NCBI GenBank assembly: GCA_045130235.1
Contig: JBGUPJ010000041.1
Location: 1-50,525, forward strand
Origin: UBA1756 sp045130235
GTDB taxonomy: Bacteria; Bacteroidota; Bacteroidia; Bacteroidales; WCHB1-69
DNA length: 50,525 bases
Reading direction: 5' to 3'
Part shown: in pieces, positions 8,067 through 15,961 of the stretch
Layout of the letters: the number at the start of each line of letters is the position of its first letter
How positions within the stretch are numbered: the stretch's first letter is position 1
Translations under genes and position numbers: made by a program
The notes under the pieces: generated by a model
Told to the model about the DNA's origin: nothing
What the model saw: the letters and a program-made list of their open reading frames with translations, nothing else
Database searches by the model: none

Positions 8067-9206
8067 ATGGATTTCAGTTTATCAAAAAAAGAAGAGTTGT
8101 TCCTGCAGATGATTCGCGAATTTGCAGTGAACGAAGTCAAGCCGCTGGCTGCGGAAGTTGACGAAGAAGAGAAATTTCCGATCGAGACCGTGAAGAAACT
8201 CGGCAAACTCGGCGTGATGGGCATCCCGATTCCCGTACAGTACGGCGGACAGGGCGGCACCAACCAGATGTACTCGATGGCTGTCGAGGAACTCTCACGC
8301 GTGTGCGCCACCACCGGCGTCATCGTGTCGGCTCACACCTCCCTCTGCATGGCTCCCATCTTGGAGCACGGCACCGAGGAGCAGAAACAGAAGTACCTCC
8401 CGAAACTCGCCTCCGGTGAGTGGATCGGCGCCTTCGGTCTTACCGAACCCAACGCCGGTACCGACGCCGCCATGCAGCAGACCACCGCAGTGGATGCCGG
8501 CGACAAATGGATCATCAACGGTTCCAAGATTTTCATCACCAACGCCAGCGAGGCCTCCGTTTTCATCGTGATGGCCATGACCGACAAGTCGAAAGGCACG
8601 AAGGGCATCTCCGCTTTCATCGTGGAAAAAGGTTTCAAAGGCTTCAGCATCGGCAAGAAGGAGATGAAGATGGGTATCCGCGGTTCCGCTACCTGCGAGC
8701 TGATTTTCGAAAACTGCGAAGTTCCGAAGGAGAACCTCCTCGGCGAACTCGGCAAGGGCTTCAAAATCGCTATGATGACCCTCGACGGTGGCCGTATCGG
8801 TATCGCCTCACAGGCTCTCGGTATCGCACAAGGTGCTATGGATGAGACTGTTAAATATACCAAAGAACGCAAGCAGTTCGGCAAGGCTATCGCCAAATTC
8901 CAGAACACCCAGTTCCAGATGGCCGATCTCGAAACCAAGGTTCAGGCTGCCCGTCTGCTGGTCCGTTCCGCTTCCTACAAGAAAGATATGCACCTTCCCT
9001 ATTCCGCCGACGCGGCCATGGCCAAGCTGTTTGCCGCTGAGACCGCAATGGAGGTGACCACCAAGGCCGTACAGTTCCACGGCGGTTACGGTTACACCCG
9101 CGAGTATCCGGTGGAAAGAATGATGCGTGACGCTAAGATCACCGAAATTTACGAAGGCACCAGCGAGGTCCAGAGAATGGTCATTGCCGCCAAATTGTTC
9201 GCTTAA
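8067..9206 (+). CDS. Acyl-CoA dehydrogenase, probably short-chain/butyryl-CoA
   Basis: A 379-residue FAD-dependent acyl-CoA dehydrogenase that interconverts acyl-CoA and 2-enoyl-CoA. Seen: the flavin-binding GAFGLTEPNAGTDA near 120-133, YTKERKQFGKAI near 270, and the C-terminal signature GGYGYTREYPVERMMRD followed by EIYEGTSEVQR, where Glu363 is the expected catalytic base of the short-chain class. etfB and etfA follow at 31 and 12 bases. That order is typical of Bcd-EtfBA complexes, which reduce crotonyl-CoA to butyryl-CoA, sometimes with electron bifurcation to ferredoxin. Substrate and bifurcation are inferred from context. No thiolase, crotonase or hydroxybutyryl-CoA dehydrogenase gene is in the window. 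Confidence 0.92.
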   Translation: MDFSLSKKEELFLQMIREFAVNEVKPLAAEVDEEEKFPIETVKKLGKLGVMGIPIPVQYGGQGGTNQMYSMAVEELSRVCATTGVIVSAHTSLCMAPILEHGTEEQKQKYLPKLASGEWIGAFGLTEPNAGTDAAMQQTTAVDAGDKWIINGSKIFITNASEASVFIVMAMTDKSKGTKGISAFIVEKGFKGFSIGKKEMKMGIRGSATCELIFENCEVPKENLLGELGKGFKIAMMTLDGGRIGIASQALGIAQGAMDETVKYTKERKQFGKAIAKFQNTQFQMADLETKVQAARLLVRSASYKKDMHLPYSADAAMAKLFAAETAMEVTTKAVQFHGGYGYTREYPVERMMRDAKITEIYEGTSEVQRMVIAAKLFA

Positions 9207-9237
9207 TTAATTAGAAATCAGAAAATAAAAAATAGAT

Positions 9238-10023
9238 ATGAAAATAGTAGTTTGTATCAAGCAGGTTCCGGACACCACCGAAATCAAGATCAACCCCGCA
9301 ACGGGTACGTTGATTCGCGACGGTGTGCCGAGCATTATGAACCCTGACGATAAGGGCGGCCTCGAAGTGGCCCTCCAGTTGAAAGACCAGTTTGGCGCAC
9401 ATGTCACCGTCATCACGATGGGACCGCCGCAGGCCGAGGCCATCCTCCGCGAGGCCATGGCTATGGGTGCCGACCGCGCCATCCTCCTCACCGACCGCAA
9501 GTTCGCCGGCGCTGACACGCTCGCCACCTCCAACGCACTGGCCGGCGCGCTCCGCGTCATCGAGCACGACCTCGTCATCACCGGCCGCCAGGCCATCGAC
9601 GGCGACACCGCCCAGGTCGGCCCGCAGATCGCCGAACACCTCCACACCCCGATGATCTCCTACGTGGCAGGCGTGGAATACGACGGCAAGGACAAACTCA
9701 CCGTGAAGAAAGAAGACGAAGACGGCTACCAGATGTTGGAAGTCCACACGCCCGCCCTCCTCACCGTGCTCGCCTCCGCTTTCAAACCGCGCTACATGAC
9801 CGTCAAGGGCATCCTCGACGCTTACGACGAGAAGGAAATCGAAATCTGGAACGTGGATAAGATTGACGTGGATGAAGCGAAACTCGGTCTTAACGGCTCT
9901 CCCACCCGCGTGAAGAGATCCTTCACCAAGCCCCAGAAGGTGGCCGGCGAAGTGTTCGACGTCACCCCCGAAGAGGCTGTGGACCTCATCGTTGCCAAAC
10001 TGAAAGAAAAATTCATCATTTAA
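9238..10023 (+). CDS. etfB: Electron transfer flavoprotein beta subunit
   Basis: A 261-residue EtfB that forms a heterodimer with EtfA and passes electrons to or from the neighbouring dehydrogenase. Diagnostic segments are MKIVVCIKQVPDT at the N terminus, NPDDKGGLEVAL near 37-48 and the nucleotide-binding GADRAILLTD followed by GADTLATSNALAGAL. Length is normal. The genes bcd, etfB and etfA are contiguous on one strand. Whether it is the bifurcating type cannot be settled by eye. Confidence 0.94.
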   Translation: MKIVVCIKQVPDTTEIKINPATGTLIRDGVPSIMNPDDKGGLEVALQLKDQFGAHVTVITMGPPQAEAILREAMAMGADRAILLTDRKFAGADTLATSNALAGALRVIEHDLVITGRQAIDGDTAQVGPQIAEHLHTPMISYVAGVEYDGKDKLTVKKEDEDGYQMLEVHTPALLTVLASAFKPRYMTVKGILDAYDEKEIEIWNVDKIDVDEAKLGLNGSPTRVKRSFTKPQKVAGEVFDVTPEEAVDLIVAKLKEKFII

Positions 10024-10028
10024 GGAGG
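10023..10028 (+). promoter_or_regulatory. Strong Shine-Dalgarno (AGGAGG) for etfA
   Basis: AGGAGG lies 7 bases before the etfA ATG and overlaps the etfB stop codon. This is unusual in Bacteroidota, where most genes lack such a site. It fixes the etfA start at 10036. Confidence 0.75.
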
Positions 10029-10035
10029 AACTATC

Positions 10036-11043
10036 ATGGACAAATCAAATTACAAAAATATATTCGTATTCGTTGAGCAGCGCGACGGCGTCATCCAGCC
10101 CGTCGGTCTCGAACTGCTCGGCAAGGCCCACGAACTGGCACAGATCCTGGGCGAGAAGGTCGTGGCAATGTTCCTCGGCCACAACATCAAGAACCAATGT
10201 CAGACCCTCATCGAGTACGGCGCCGACGAAGTCGTGTATGCCGACTGCCCCGAACTGAAGGACTATCTGACAGAGCAATACTCGCAGGCCATTGCGCAGA
10301 TTTCCGACAAGTATCTGCCCAACATCATCCTGTTTGGTGCCACCACCATCGGCCGTGACCTCGGTCCGCGCCTCTCCGCCCGTTTGGCTACCGGCCTCAC
10401 CGCCGACTGTACCAAGCTGGAGATTTCGGAAGAGAAAGAGCTGATGATGACCCGTCCCGCTTTCGGCGGCAACCTGATGGCCACTATCATGTGTACGGAG
10501 CATCGTCCGCAGATGAGCACCGTGCGTCCGGGCGTGATGCAGAAGATGACCCGCGACGCTTCCCGCAAGGGTGAAATCATGGAGTTCAAGCCGGTGTTCG
10601 ATCCCAGCAAGTTCGCTGTGAAGCTCGTGAAGAAGGTGAAAGCCGACAAGGGCAAGATGGACATCACCGAGGCCAAGATTTTGGTTTCTGGTGGTCGTGG
10701 CGTGGGTTGCAAGGAAGGCTTCGAGAAACTCGGTGCCCTCGCCAAAACCCTTAACGCGCAGGTCTCCTCTTCCCGTGCCATGGTCGATGCCGGCGTGATG
10801 CCGCACGACGTGCAGGTGGGACAGACCGGTAAGACCGTGCGTCCGAACCTCTATTTCGCCATCGGTATTTCGGGTGCCATCCAGCACCTCGCCGGTATGG
10901 AGGAATCCGACCTCATCATCGCCATCAACCGCGACAAAGACGCGCCCATTTTCGGCGTGGCCGACCTCGGCGTGGTAGGCGACTTCAACAAGATCGTGCC
11001 CCTGCTGAACGAACGTTTACAGAAAGAGATGCAGGAGAAATAA
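10036..11043 (+). CDS. etfA: Electron transfer flavoprotein alpha subunit
   Basis: A 335-residue EtfA. The N-terminal domain (about 1-200) carries FGATTIGRDLGPRLSARL. The C-terminal FAD-binding domain carries LVSGGRGVG, SSRAMVDAG, VGQTGKTVRPNLYFAIGISG and the signature AIQHLAGMEESDLIIAINRD. Length and domain order are complete. It is the last gene of the dehydrogenase-etfB-etfA operon; a double hairpin (11050-11132) ending in a T run follows directly and probably terminates the operon. Confidence 0.95.
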   Translation: MDKSNYKNIFVFVEQRDGVIQPVGLELLGKAHELAQILGEKVVAMFLGHNIKNQCQTLIEYGADEVVYADCPELKDYLTEQYSQAIAQISDKYLPNIILFGATTIGRDLGPRLSARLATGLTADCTKLEISEEKELMMTRPAFGGNLMATIMCTEHRPQMSTVRPGVMQKMTRDASRKGEIMEFKPVFDPSKFAVKLVKKVKADKGKMDITEAKILVSGGRGVGCKEGFEKLGALAKTLNAQVSSSRAMVDAGVMPHDVQVGQTGKTVRPNLYFAIGISGAIQHLAGMEESDLIIAINRDKDAPIFGVADLGVVGDFNKIVPLLNERLQKEMQEK

Positions 11044-11049
11044 AACCAC

Positions 11050-11132
11050 GTGGGGCCACGGCATTGCCATGACCCCACAAAAACCAATTTATTATGAAAC
11101 GGAGGCCGCCGGAAGGTGGTCTCCGTTTTTTC
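11050..11132 (+). repeat. Dispersed double-hairpin repeat, copy 1 (acts as terminator here)
   Basis: First hairpin: GTGGGG (11050-11055) pairs with CCCCAC (11073-11078). A conserved linker AAAAACCAATTTATTATGAA follows, then a second hairpin, CGGAGGCCGCC (11100-11110) with GGTGGTCTCCG (11115-11125), and six T. The linker and second hairpin recur at 22735 and 26037. Downstream of etfA it has the layout of an intrinsic terminator. Confidence 0.75.
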
Positions 11133-11270
11133 GTTAAATTCCACCTTATTCTATTTCCAGAAATTTGTGTATTTTCGCTCGTTCAAAAATGGGTGTTATA
11201 ACAAATGAGCAATGCCCTGTTTGAATCATTTTTTAACAATTTTTAAGTCTGATTGATGGGGGATACTTCG

Positions 11271-11278
11271 TACTTTTG
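11271..11278 (+). promoter_or_regulatory. Promoter -7 box (TACTTTTG) for the NADAR-ART-kinase operon
   Basis: Perfect TAnnTTTG, 20 bases before the ATG at 11299, so a very short leader is predicted. No clear -33 TTTG. It separates this operon from etfA. Confidence 0.65.
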
Positions 11279-11298
11279 TCGCACGAAAAATCCACTAT

Positions 11299-11895
11299 AT
11301 GCGGCTTCACGAAATGATTAGGGACAACTACCCTGAATACTATAGCATTGAACGATATCCTGCTGACGAAACCGTCTGCATTCGCAAGACACGGGAAGAG
11401 TGGGGCATCTTGGGCAACTTCGCGCCAACGCCCATCATCGTCAATGGTGTCGTTTTCGACTGCACCGAGCGGCTTTTTCATATCTTGAAATTCCGTCCTG
11501 ATGCGACCGAGGGCTTGCAGAATATGATGGCCCAACCCGGCGGGATGCGGATAAAAATGTTCGTGAAACATCTGAACAAAACTCGTCCTGAGTTGTTTCA
11601 TGATCATTGGCCGCAAATGATTGTCGATGCGATGAAGTTCTGCCTTACGCAGAAATATGAACAGAGTGAAGCCTTTCGTCAAGAGCTGGCGCGCAGCAGT
11701 GGCAAGTTCATCGTGGAAGATGAAACGGCTCGCAAACGCGGACGTGACGCAGATACATGGGGTGCAGTGTTGAGTGGTGACGAATATGTGGGCCCCAACC
11801 TCTTGGGACGGTTGTTGATGGAATTGCGTGACAATGGCCAACTGGAATATCATTTGCCGGATGATGCGCTTGATTTTGTAAATCATTTGAAATAA
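11299..11895 (+). CDS. NADAR (YbiA/DUF1768-like) family protein, putative antitoxin
   Basis: A 198-residue protein matching the NADAR superfamily pattern. It has WGILGNFAPTPIIVNGVVF (35-53, the usual SNF...P...G..Y motif), CTERLFHILKF (55-65, the usual EH-x-Y-x-x-x-K motif, with Glu57), FIVEDETARKRGRDADTWGAV (137-157) and GPNLLGRLLMELR (165-177, the C-terminal NADAR signature). NADAR proteins act on ADP-ribose and N-glycosidic bonds; some remove ADP-ribose from guanine in nucleic acids and serve as antitoxins to DarT-type transferases. The next gene, 7 bases downstream, is an ADP-ribosyltransferase-like protein. That makes an antitoxin or ADP-ribose-removal role plausible here. Family assignment is from motifs; the role is inferred from context. 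Confidence 0.75.
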   Translation: MRLHEMIRDNYPEYYSIERYPADETVCIRKTREEWGILGNFAPTPIIVNGVVFDCTERLFHILKFRPDATEGLQNMMAQPGGMRIKMFVKHLNKTRPELFHDHWPQMIVDAMKFCLTQKYEQSEAFRQELARSSGKFIVEDETARKRGRDADTWGAVLSGDEYVGPNLLGRLLMELRDNGQLEYHLPDDALDFVNHLK

Positions 11896-11902
11896 GAATA
11901 AT

Positions 11903-12484
11903 ATGATGACTTTTTATCACGGTTCGCCCGAACTGTTCGAAAGGTTTGACCTGAACAAGGTTGGTGCCGGCACCGGCATTAAGTTTGGTTTTGGTGTCTA
12001 TTTGACAGAGTCGGAGGCGAGTGCAGTGCATTATTCGCAGCCGCGCAACCAACCAATAGCTACGCACCACTATCTCTACATGGTGGAGATTCCTTACTTG
12101 ACTGACGATAACCATCTTGTTTCGGCAAATCCCGTGCCTGCCGCCATCGTGCAGCGAGCCGAAGCCAAGCTGGGCAAACCCATCCCACATGACAAGACCC
12201 TGAAAGGCAAGGAATTTCGCAAGTGGCTTGGCTTGACGCTGACGGGGAATAAAAAGGTGGATGTGGAGTCGGAAAGGGCCGCAGCAGAGTTTCTGGATAG
12301 CATAGGCGTTCTTTGCAACATGTGGCCGCAAGCGCAAGCAAAACCCGATGGACTCAACAACTGCGCCGTTTTCAATGCCGACAACGTGCATATTGTCAAG
12401 ATTGAAAGCATTGGGGTGGAATTGAAGGGAACGAAATATGTGTTGGTGCAAAACAGTAAAAAAATCGTATATGAAAACAAATAA
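11903..12484 (+). CDS. Small ADP-ribosyltransferase-fold protein, putative toxin
   Basis: A 193-residue protein with the layout of PolyVal/DUF3990-like ADP-ribosyltransferases. It has YHGSPELFERFDL (5-17, with His6), KVGAGTGIKFGFGVYLTES (19-37, with Tyr33) and a C-terminal AAAEFLDSIGVLCNMW plus LNNCAVFNADNVHIVKI (127-167). The last part resembles the NYVVFD-type end of these domains. His and Tyr correspond to the H-Y core of the H-Y-E class; the third catalytic residue is not obvious. It has no signal peptide, so it probably acts in the cytoplasm. It follows the NADAR gene by 7 bases and overlaps the kinase gene by 14. Target (protein, RNA or DNA) is unknown. It could be catalytically inactive. 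Confidence 0.65.
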   Translation: MMTFYHGSPELFERFDLNKVGAGTGIKFGFGVYLTESEASAVHYSQPRNQPIATHHYLYMVEIPYLTDDNHLVSANPVPAAIVQRAEAKLGKPIPHDKTLKGKEFRKWLGLTLTGNKKVDVESERAAAEFLDSIGVLCNMWPQAQAKPDGLNNCAVFNADNVHIVKIESIGVELKGTKYVLVQNSKKIVYENK

Positions 12485-13394
12485 AGTGTTGGGTACGGGC
12501 AATTTCGCCCTGGACATTATTTATCAGAGAAGGTATCCCGAAGGATTCGACAAAAACAGGAAACGCAATCCCTTTGTAGATGACCTTATCATTGAGGAGG
12601 TCGGCAATACCTGCGGCAATGTGATGTGTATGCTGCCCTATCTGGGTGTGGAGACGTATCCTATTGGTCATTTTGATGACTCTGAGCAAGGGCTGAAGAT
12701 GACCGACGATTTGAAACGCTATGGCGCAAACACGCGCTTTGTACAGAATAGTCCGGCAGGGGGGACAACCTTGATGACCTGCATCCACAAACTCGACAGG
12801 GATGGACAACACATGATGAGTCATCGCGCCACCGCACCCAATAGCCGTTTTCCGAAGCGTAAGCAGCTCCGCAAGGACGAGGTGCCCGGTTTTTGGGCTC
12901 AACTCGACTTCAAGCCCGATGTGTATTTCTTCGATGTCTCAGATGCCGGCCCGCGCGAGCTGGCCAAAGCCCTGAAAGAACAGGGTGTGATGGTGTATTA
13001 CGAACCTGAGGGCAACCGGGAGATGAACAAGTTCCTCAAGTGTGTGGAGGTGAGCGACATTGTCAAATTCTCGGGAGCCAATATCTTGGATGTCTCTTTT
13101 GTGGACAATTACGACAACCTTTTCATCCGCACCATGGGAGAGGAGGGAATGGAGTTCAACCTTTGCGGTCGTGGCTGGAAGAAGATTGCGCCGGTGCCCA
13201 ACCCGAACGTAGTGGATTGGGAGGGCGCAGGCGACTGGACCACCGCGGTTTTTATAGCTGAGTTGTGTAAATCGGGAAAACGAGCCATCGCTGATCTTAC
13301 CGAAGCGGATGTGCGTGGCTTCTTGGAGAACGCGGCCGCAGTCGCCTCTCGCAGCGTGAGCTACATGGGAAGCAAGGGGTTGATCGAGCTGTGA
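12471..13394 (+). CDS. PfkB-family (ribokinase-like) kinase
   Basis: A 307-residue sugar/nucleoside kinase of the PfkB fold. N-terminal KVLGTGNFALDIIY matches the GxGNxxxD opening. The C-terminal anion-hole motif is present as DWEGAGDWTTA, with Asp255 as the catalytic base. The start at 12471 is chosen because earlier in-frame codons lie deep inside the preceding gene and the family begins at this point; it overlaps the ART-like gene by 14 bases. The coupling to NADAR and ART-like genes suggests it works on a ribose-containing product or nucleotide of that system, but the substrate is unknown. It is followed by a new promoter. Confidence 0.85.
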   Translation: MKTNKVLGTGNFALDIIYQRRYPEGFDKNRKRNPFVDDLIIEEVGNTCGNVMCMLPYLGVETYPIGHFDDSEQGLKMTDDLKRYGANTRFVQNSPAGGTTLMTCIHKLDRDGQHMMSHRATAPNSRFPKRKQLRKDEVPGFWAQLDFKPDVYFFDVSDAGPRELAKALKEQGVMVYYEPEGNREMNKFLKCVEVSDIVKFSGANILDVSFVDNYDNLFIRTMGEEGMEFNLCGRGWKKIAPVPNPNVVDWEGAGDWTTAVFIAELCKSGKRAIADLTEADVRGFLENAAAVASRSVSYMGSKGLIEL

Positions 13395-13410
13395 TTTTTT
13401 GAAAATTGGA

Positions 13411-13442
13411 TTTGACGGGTAATGATATTTATTGTATTTTTG
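13411..13442 (+). promoter_or_regulatory. Complete -33/-7 promoter for the LRR gene
   Basis: TTTG at 13411-13414 and TATTTTTG at 13435-13442 are separated by 20 bases, the consensus arrangement in Bacteroidota. The -7 box overlaps an earlier in-frame start (13432), so the coding start at 13468 is preferred. Confidence 0.75.
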
Positions 13443-13467
13443 CTGTTTTATTTTCAGATTTTATTTT

Positions 13468-13959
13468 ATGGCCGATAACAGAATTATTTACGAAGCTTCG
13501 CAGAAGCTTGAACTCGAATGGATTAAAGAAAACTCCATTTCGCATGAATTTGCTGATGGAAAGGGAATCATTGTGTTGAAAGAGGGAGTGACGGAAATAG
13601 GGGAGAGTGCGTTTAGTGAATGCGTGGAACTTATATCCATCGTCATCCCAGATTCGATTGTGGAAATTGGGATGTCCGCTTTCTGTGAGTGTAGAGAACT
13701 TGCCTCCGTTAACCTGCCGGATTCGGTGAAAAGAATAGAATCTGGTGCTTTTTACGGTTGCAGCGAATTGAAAAACATTACTTTGCCCGATTCGGTGAGG
13801 GTAATTGAAGAATTTGCGTTCGGAGAGTGTAACAAATTACCAGACGATGTGAGAACAAAGATCCAAAAAAAGAATCGCGCTGCTACAAAGTTTCTCTTTT
13901 TACCCATTCTTAGAACTGAAAATTGGAGCGAAAATGAGAAAACAGGTATTTCCAACTAA
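13468..13959 (+). CDS. BspA-type leucine-rich repeat protein (LRR_5)
   Basis: A 163-residue protein with about three repeats of the BspA/LRR_5 type: VTEIGESAFSECVELISIVI, SIVEIGMSAFCECRELASVN and SVKRIESGAFYGCSELKNIT, each followed by PDS. Such repeats usually bind proteins. There is no signal peptide, so this copy is probably cytoplasmic. It starts the accessory block and is followed after 39 bases by a retropepsin-like gene, possibly co-transcribed. Short for the family; no sign of truncation at either end apart from a lysine-rich tail. Confidence 0.8.
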   Translation: MADNRIIYEASQKLELEWIKENSISHEFADGKGIIVLKEGVTEIGESAFSECVELISIVIPDSIVEIGMSAFCECRELASVNLPDSVKRIESGAFYGCSELKNITLPDSVRVIEEFAFGECNKLPDDVRTKIQKKNRAATKFLFLPILRTENWSENEKTGISN

Positions 13960-13998
13960 TTTTGAAGAATCCTTTTAATATTTTAAATATTTTAGATT

Positions 13999-14679
13999 AT
14001 GGAAGAAACCTTTAATTTATTGTTTGTCGAAGGGCATGCCGCCATTAAAATCAATGATGAAGTCATTATAGTGGATACCGGATATGAAGGGAGTTTCAGT
14101 TATTCAGGTAGCGTTGAATTGTGCGGCCGATGCTATAATGTACCACAGAATAGGCATTTTCTGGACACTCTCAACAACCAATTGTCAACTCGAGTCTCTG
14201 GACTTATTGGAGGAGATATTTTAAGTCAATTTGGCGCTGTTGAAATTGACTATCCCGGTTGTTCGATTACGTTTCACGACACTTTGCCGGATGTGTCAGA
14301 TGCCACTCCAATTGACTTGTCTGTTTTGCGTAACTATTTGATTCTTAATATAAAAATTGATGGAAATGAACGCAAGGTTGTACTCGATACGGGTGCTCCT
14401 ATCCCATATTTGTGTTCCGAAATTGCTCCTCAACGCGATCCGGATGGCCATGTAGCGGACATAAGTTTTTTGGGTCCCTTTGAAAGTCCTCTCTTCACCT
14501 TGCCGACCGAAATGGCAGGCATAAGATTCACGGCCAGTTATGGAATACCTCCAATGCAACACCAAAATTTCATGAGGGCGTTGGGGTGTTCAGTGGTCAT
14601 TGGTAAGGACATTTTCGATTTAGGAACAGTAATCATCAGTTACGCGCAGCAAAGAATGTTCTTGAGAATTCTCAAATAG
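13999..14679 (+). CDS. Two-lobed retropepsin-like (DTG) protein
   Basis: A 226-residue protein with two aspartyl-protease-like lobes. Lobe 1 has IIVDTGYEGSFSY (DTG at 26-28) and GLIGGDIL (68-75). Lobe 2 has KVVLDTGAPIPYLCS (DTG at 130-132) and VVIGKDIFDLGTVIISY (199-215). Each DTG is followed at the right distance by a hydrophobic-hydrophobic-Gly motif, as in pepsin and retropepsin folds, so one chain could supply both catalytic Asp. No signal peptide. A clear paralogue lies at 18963-19745. Whether it is an active protease is inferred from motif conservation only; the substrate is unknown. Confidence 0.7.
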   Translation: MEETFNLLFVEGHAAIKINDEVIIVDTGYEGSFSYSGSVELCGRCYNVPQNRHFLDTLNNQLSTRVSGLIGGDILSQFGAVEIDYPGCSITFHDTLPDVSDATPIDLSVLRNYLILNIKIDGNERKVVLDTGAPIPYLCSEIAPQRDPDGHVADISFLGPFESPLFTLPTEMAGIRFTASYGIPPMQHQNFMRALGCSVVIGKDIFDLGTVIISYAQQRMFLRILK

Positions 14680-14837
14680 GCAAATGAAACGGAGGTGGTT
14701 TTTTACAACATTCGGAATGTCGTTTTTTTTATATGTAAAGCATGGTCATAACTTTTAATTGTTTTAGAGAACTCTCCTTTTTGTACGTGTGCATTTTTTA
14801 TGACGGCCCCACCCCTTCAAGGGTTGTACAGGTTTTG

Positions 14838-15749
14838 ATGAGTTCAGAATATCAAAATTATGACCTTAATCCTCGATATCCTGGGTATCGTTATCTTTTC
14901 TTCGAACGTCATGAAAATTATCGTGACCCTGCAATAACCGACATTGTTAAAACCAAGGATATTATTGCTCGATGCCTGCCGTCTCCATCCGATGAAGATG
15001 ACATTGCTATAGCTGCATTGGCAGCCAATGTGGATGGTGCGCTTACACTGGAGAACTTCCATGCTTTTATGGATTATCTTGTGAAAAAGAACGCCGCTCG
15101 GTGTAAATATTTGCCGTTGTCTCCCGATTCCCCGATTAATGAAATCGCCGAAAATGTTTTCCCAGAAACATTGTCAGTAACTGAAGAGGATATTTGCCGC
15201 ATTTTTGAACCCATCGAAAATCGGGATAATGCCAATCAGGCACTCAATACAAACATCACAATAAAAATAGAACCTAATCCTGGTGAAGAAGGGGATGCAT
15301 GGAATGTAATGCTGTATTCGGATGATTTTGCTCATGAGATTGCGTTGCAAGGATGGATTAGAAAAGCAATACTCATTTATTTTCTACTCCATAAGAATGA
15401 AAACGTAAGTCGTAAAGATTTTGAAATCGGTGCATCCGGAAGAGAAGAACTTTGTGCGATATGTAAGAAGGTGACACGGTCTCCTTTGACAGAACAGAAA
15501 ATTAGTGAAAAAATTGAATCCAACTGCTGTGGGCCAGCTTTCTCAAACCATCTGTGCAAGATGAGGAAAGGAACGAACCAGCTGCTTAAAAATGCAGAGG
15601 ATTTTTACGCGAAATTGCCGTTAGAGTGGATTCAAAACCTAACGCCACCCAAAAGTGGACCCAAGCCAGCCGAATGGGCTTTACTCCCGCCGGAAGGGGT
15701 TACAATTGATGTGGGTTCTTTCAGTCAATCCTTGATATTACAAGAATAG
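14838..15749 (+). CDS. Unknown protein of the accessory block
   Basis: About 303 residues; I do not recognise the family. It is soluble and mixed in charge, with several Cys in the C-terminal third (ELCAICKK, ESNCCGPAFSNHLCKM), which might bind a metal. The reading frame is open back to an ATG at 14742; the start at 14838 (MSSEYQNYDL) is preferred because the upstream stretch is hydrophobic and poorly protein-like, but this is uncertain. It ends before a strong terminator at 15777. Confidence 0.6.
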   Translation: MSSEYQNYDLNPRYPGYRYLFFERHENYRDPAITDIVKTKDIIARCLPSPSDEDDIAIAALAANVDGALTLENFHAFMDYLVKKNAARCKYLPLSPDSPINEIAENVFPETLSVTEEDICRIFEPIENRDNANQALNTNITIKIEPNPGEEGDAWNVMLYSDDFAHEIALQGWIRKAILIYFLLHKNENVSRKDFEIGASGREELCAICKKVTRSPLTEQKISEKIESNCCGPAFSNHLCKMRKGTNQLLKNAEDFYAKLPLEWIQNLTPPKSGPKPAEWALLPPEGVTIDVGSFSQSLILQE

Positions 15750-15776
15750 GGAGTTTTTATGGTTTATTGCTACAAT

Positions 15777-15811
15777 AAAGAGCCGCTCAGAAAAGAAGAA
15801 CGGCTCTTTTT
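15777..15811 (+). terminator. Intrinsic terminator
   Basis: Stem AAAGAGCCG (15777-15785) pairs with CGGCTCTTT (15801-15809), followed by further T. It ends the 13468-15749 group. Confidence 0.8.
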
Positions 15812-15867
15812 ACTTAAGTAAAGTTAATTTTAATCTTTTTTAAGTTTTTGGGGGGCGAAAAAAGTTG

Positions 15868-15875
15868 TACTTTTG
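15868..15875 (+). promoter_or_regulatory. Promoter -7 box (TACTTTTG)
   Basis: Perfect TAnnTTTG; a TTTG at 15847-15850 lies 17 bases upstream, slightly short of the usual spacing. It probably drives the 15962-17483 genes, with a leader of about 85 bases. Confidence 0.65.
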
Positions 15876-15961
15876 CAGCATCGAAATCAGGATAAATCAG
15901 TAAAACCATTAGAGCTCAATAGCGAGAGCATAACTTGCTGTGTATTATTATGTGTAACACG

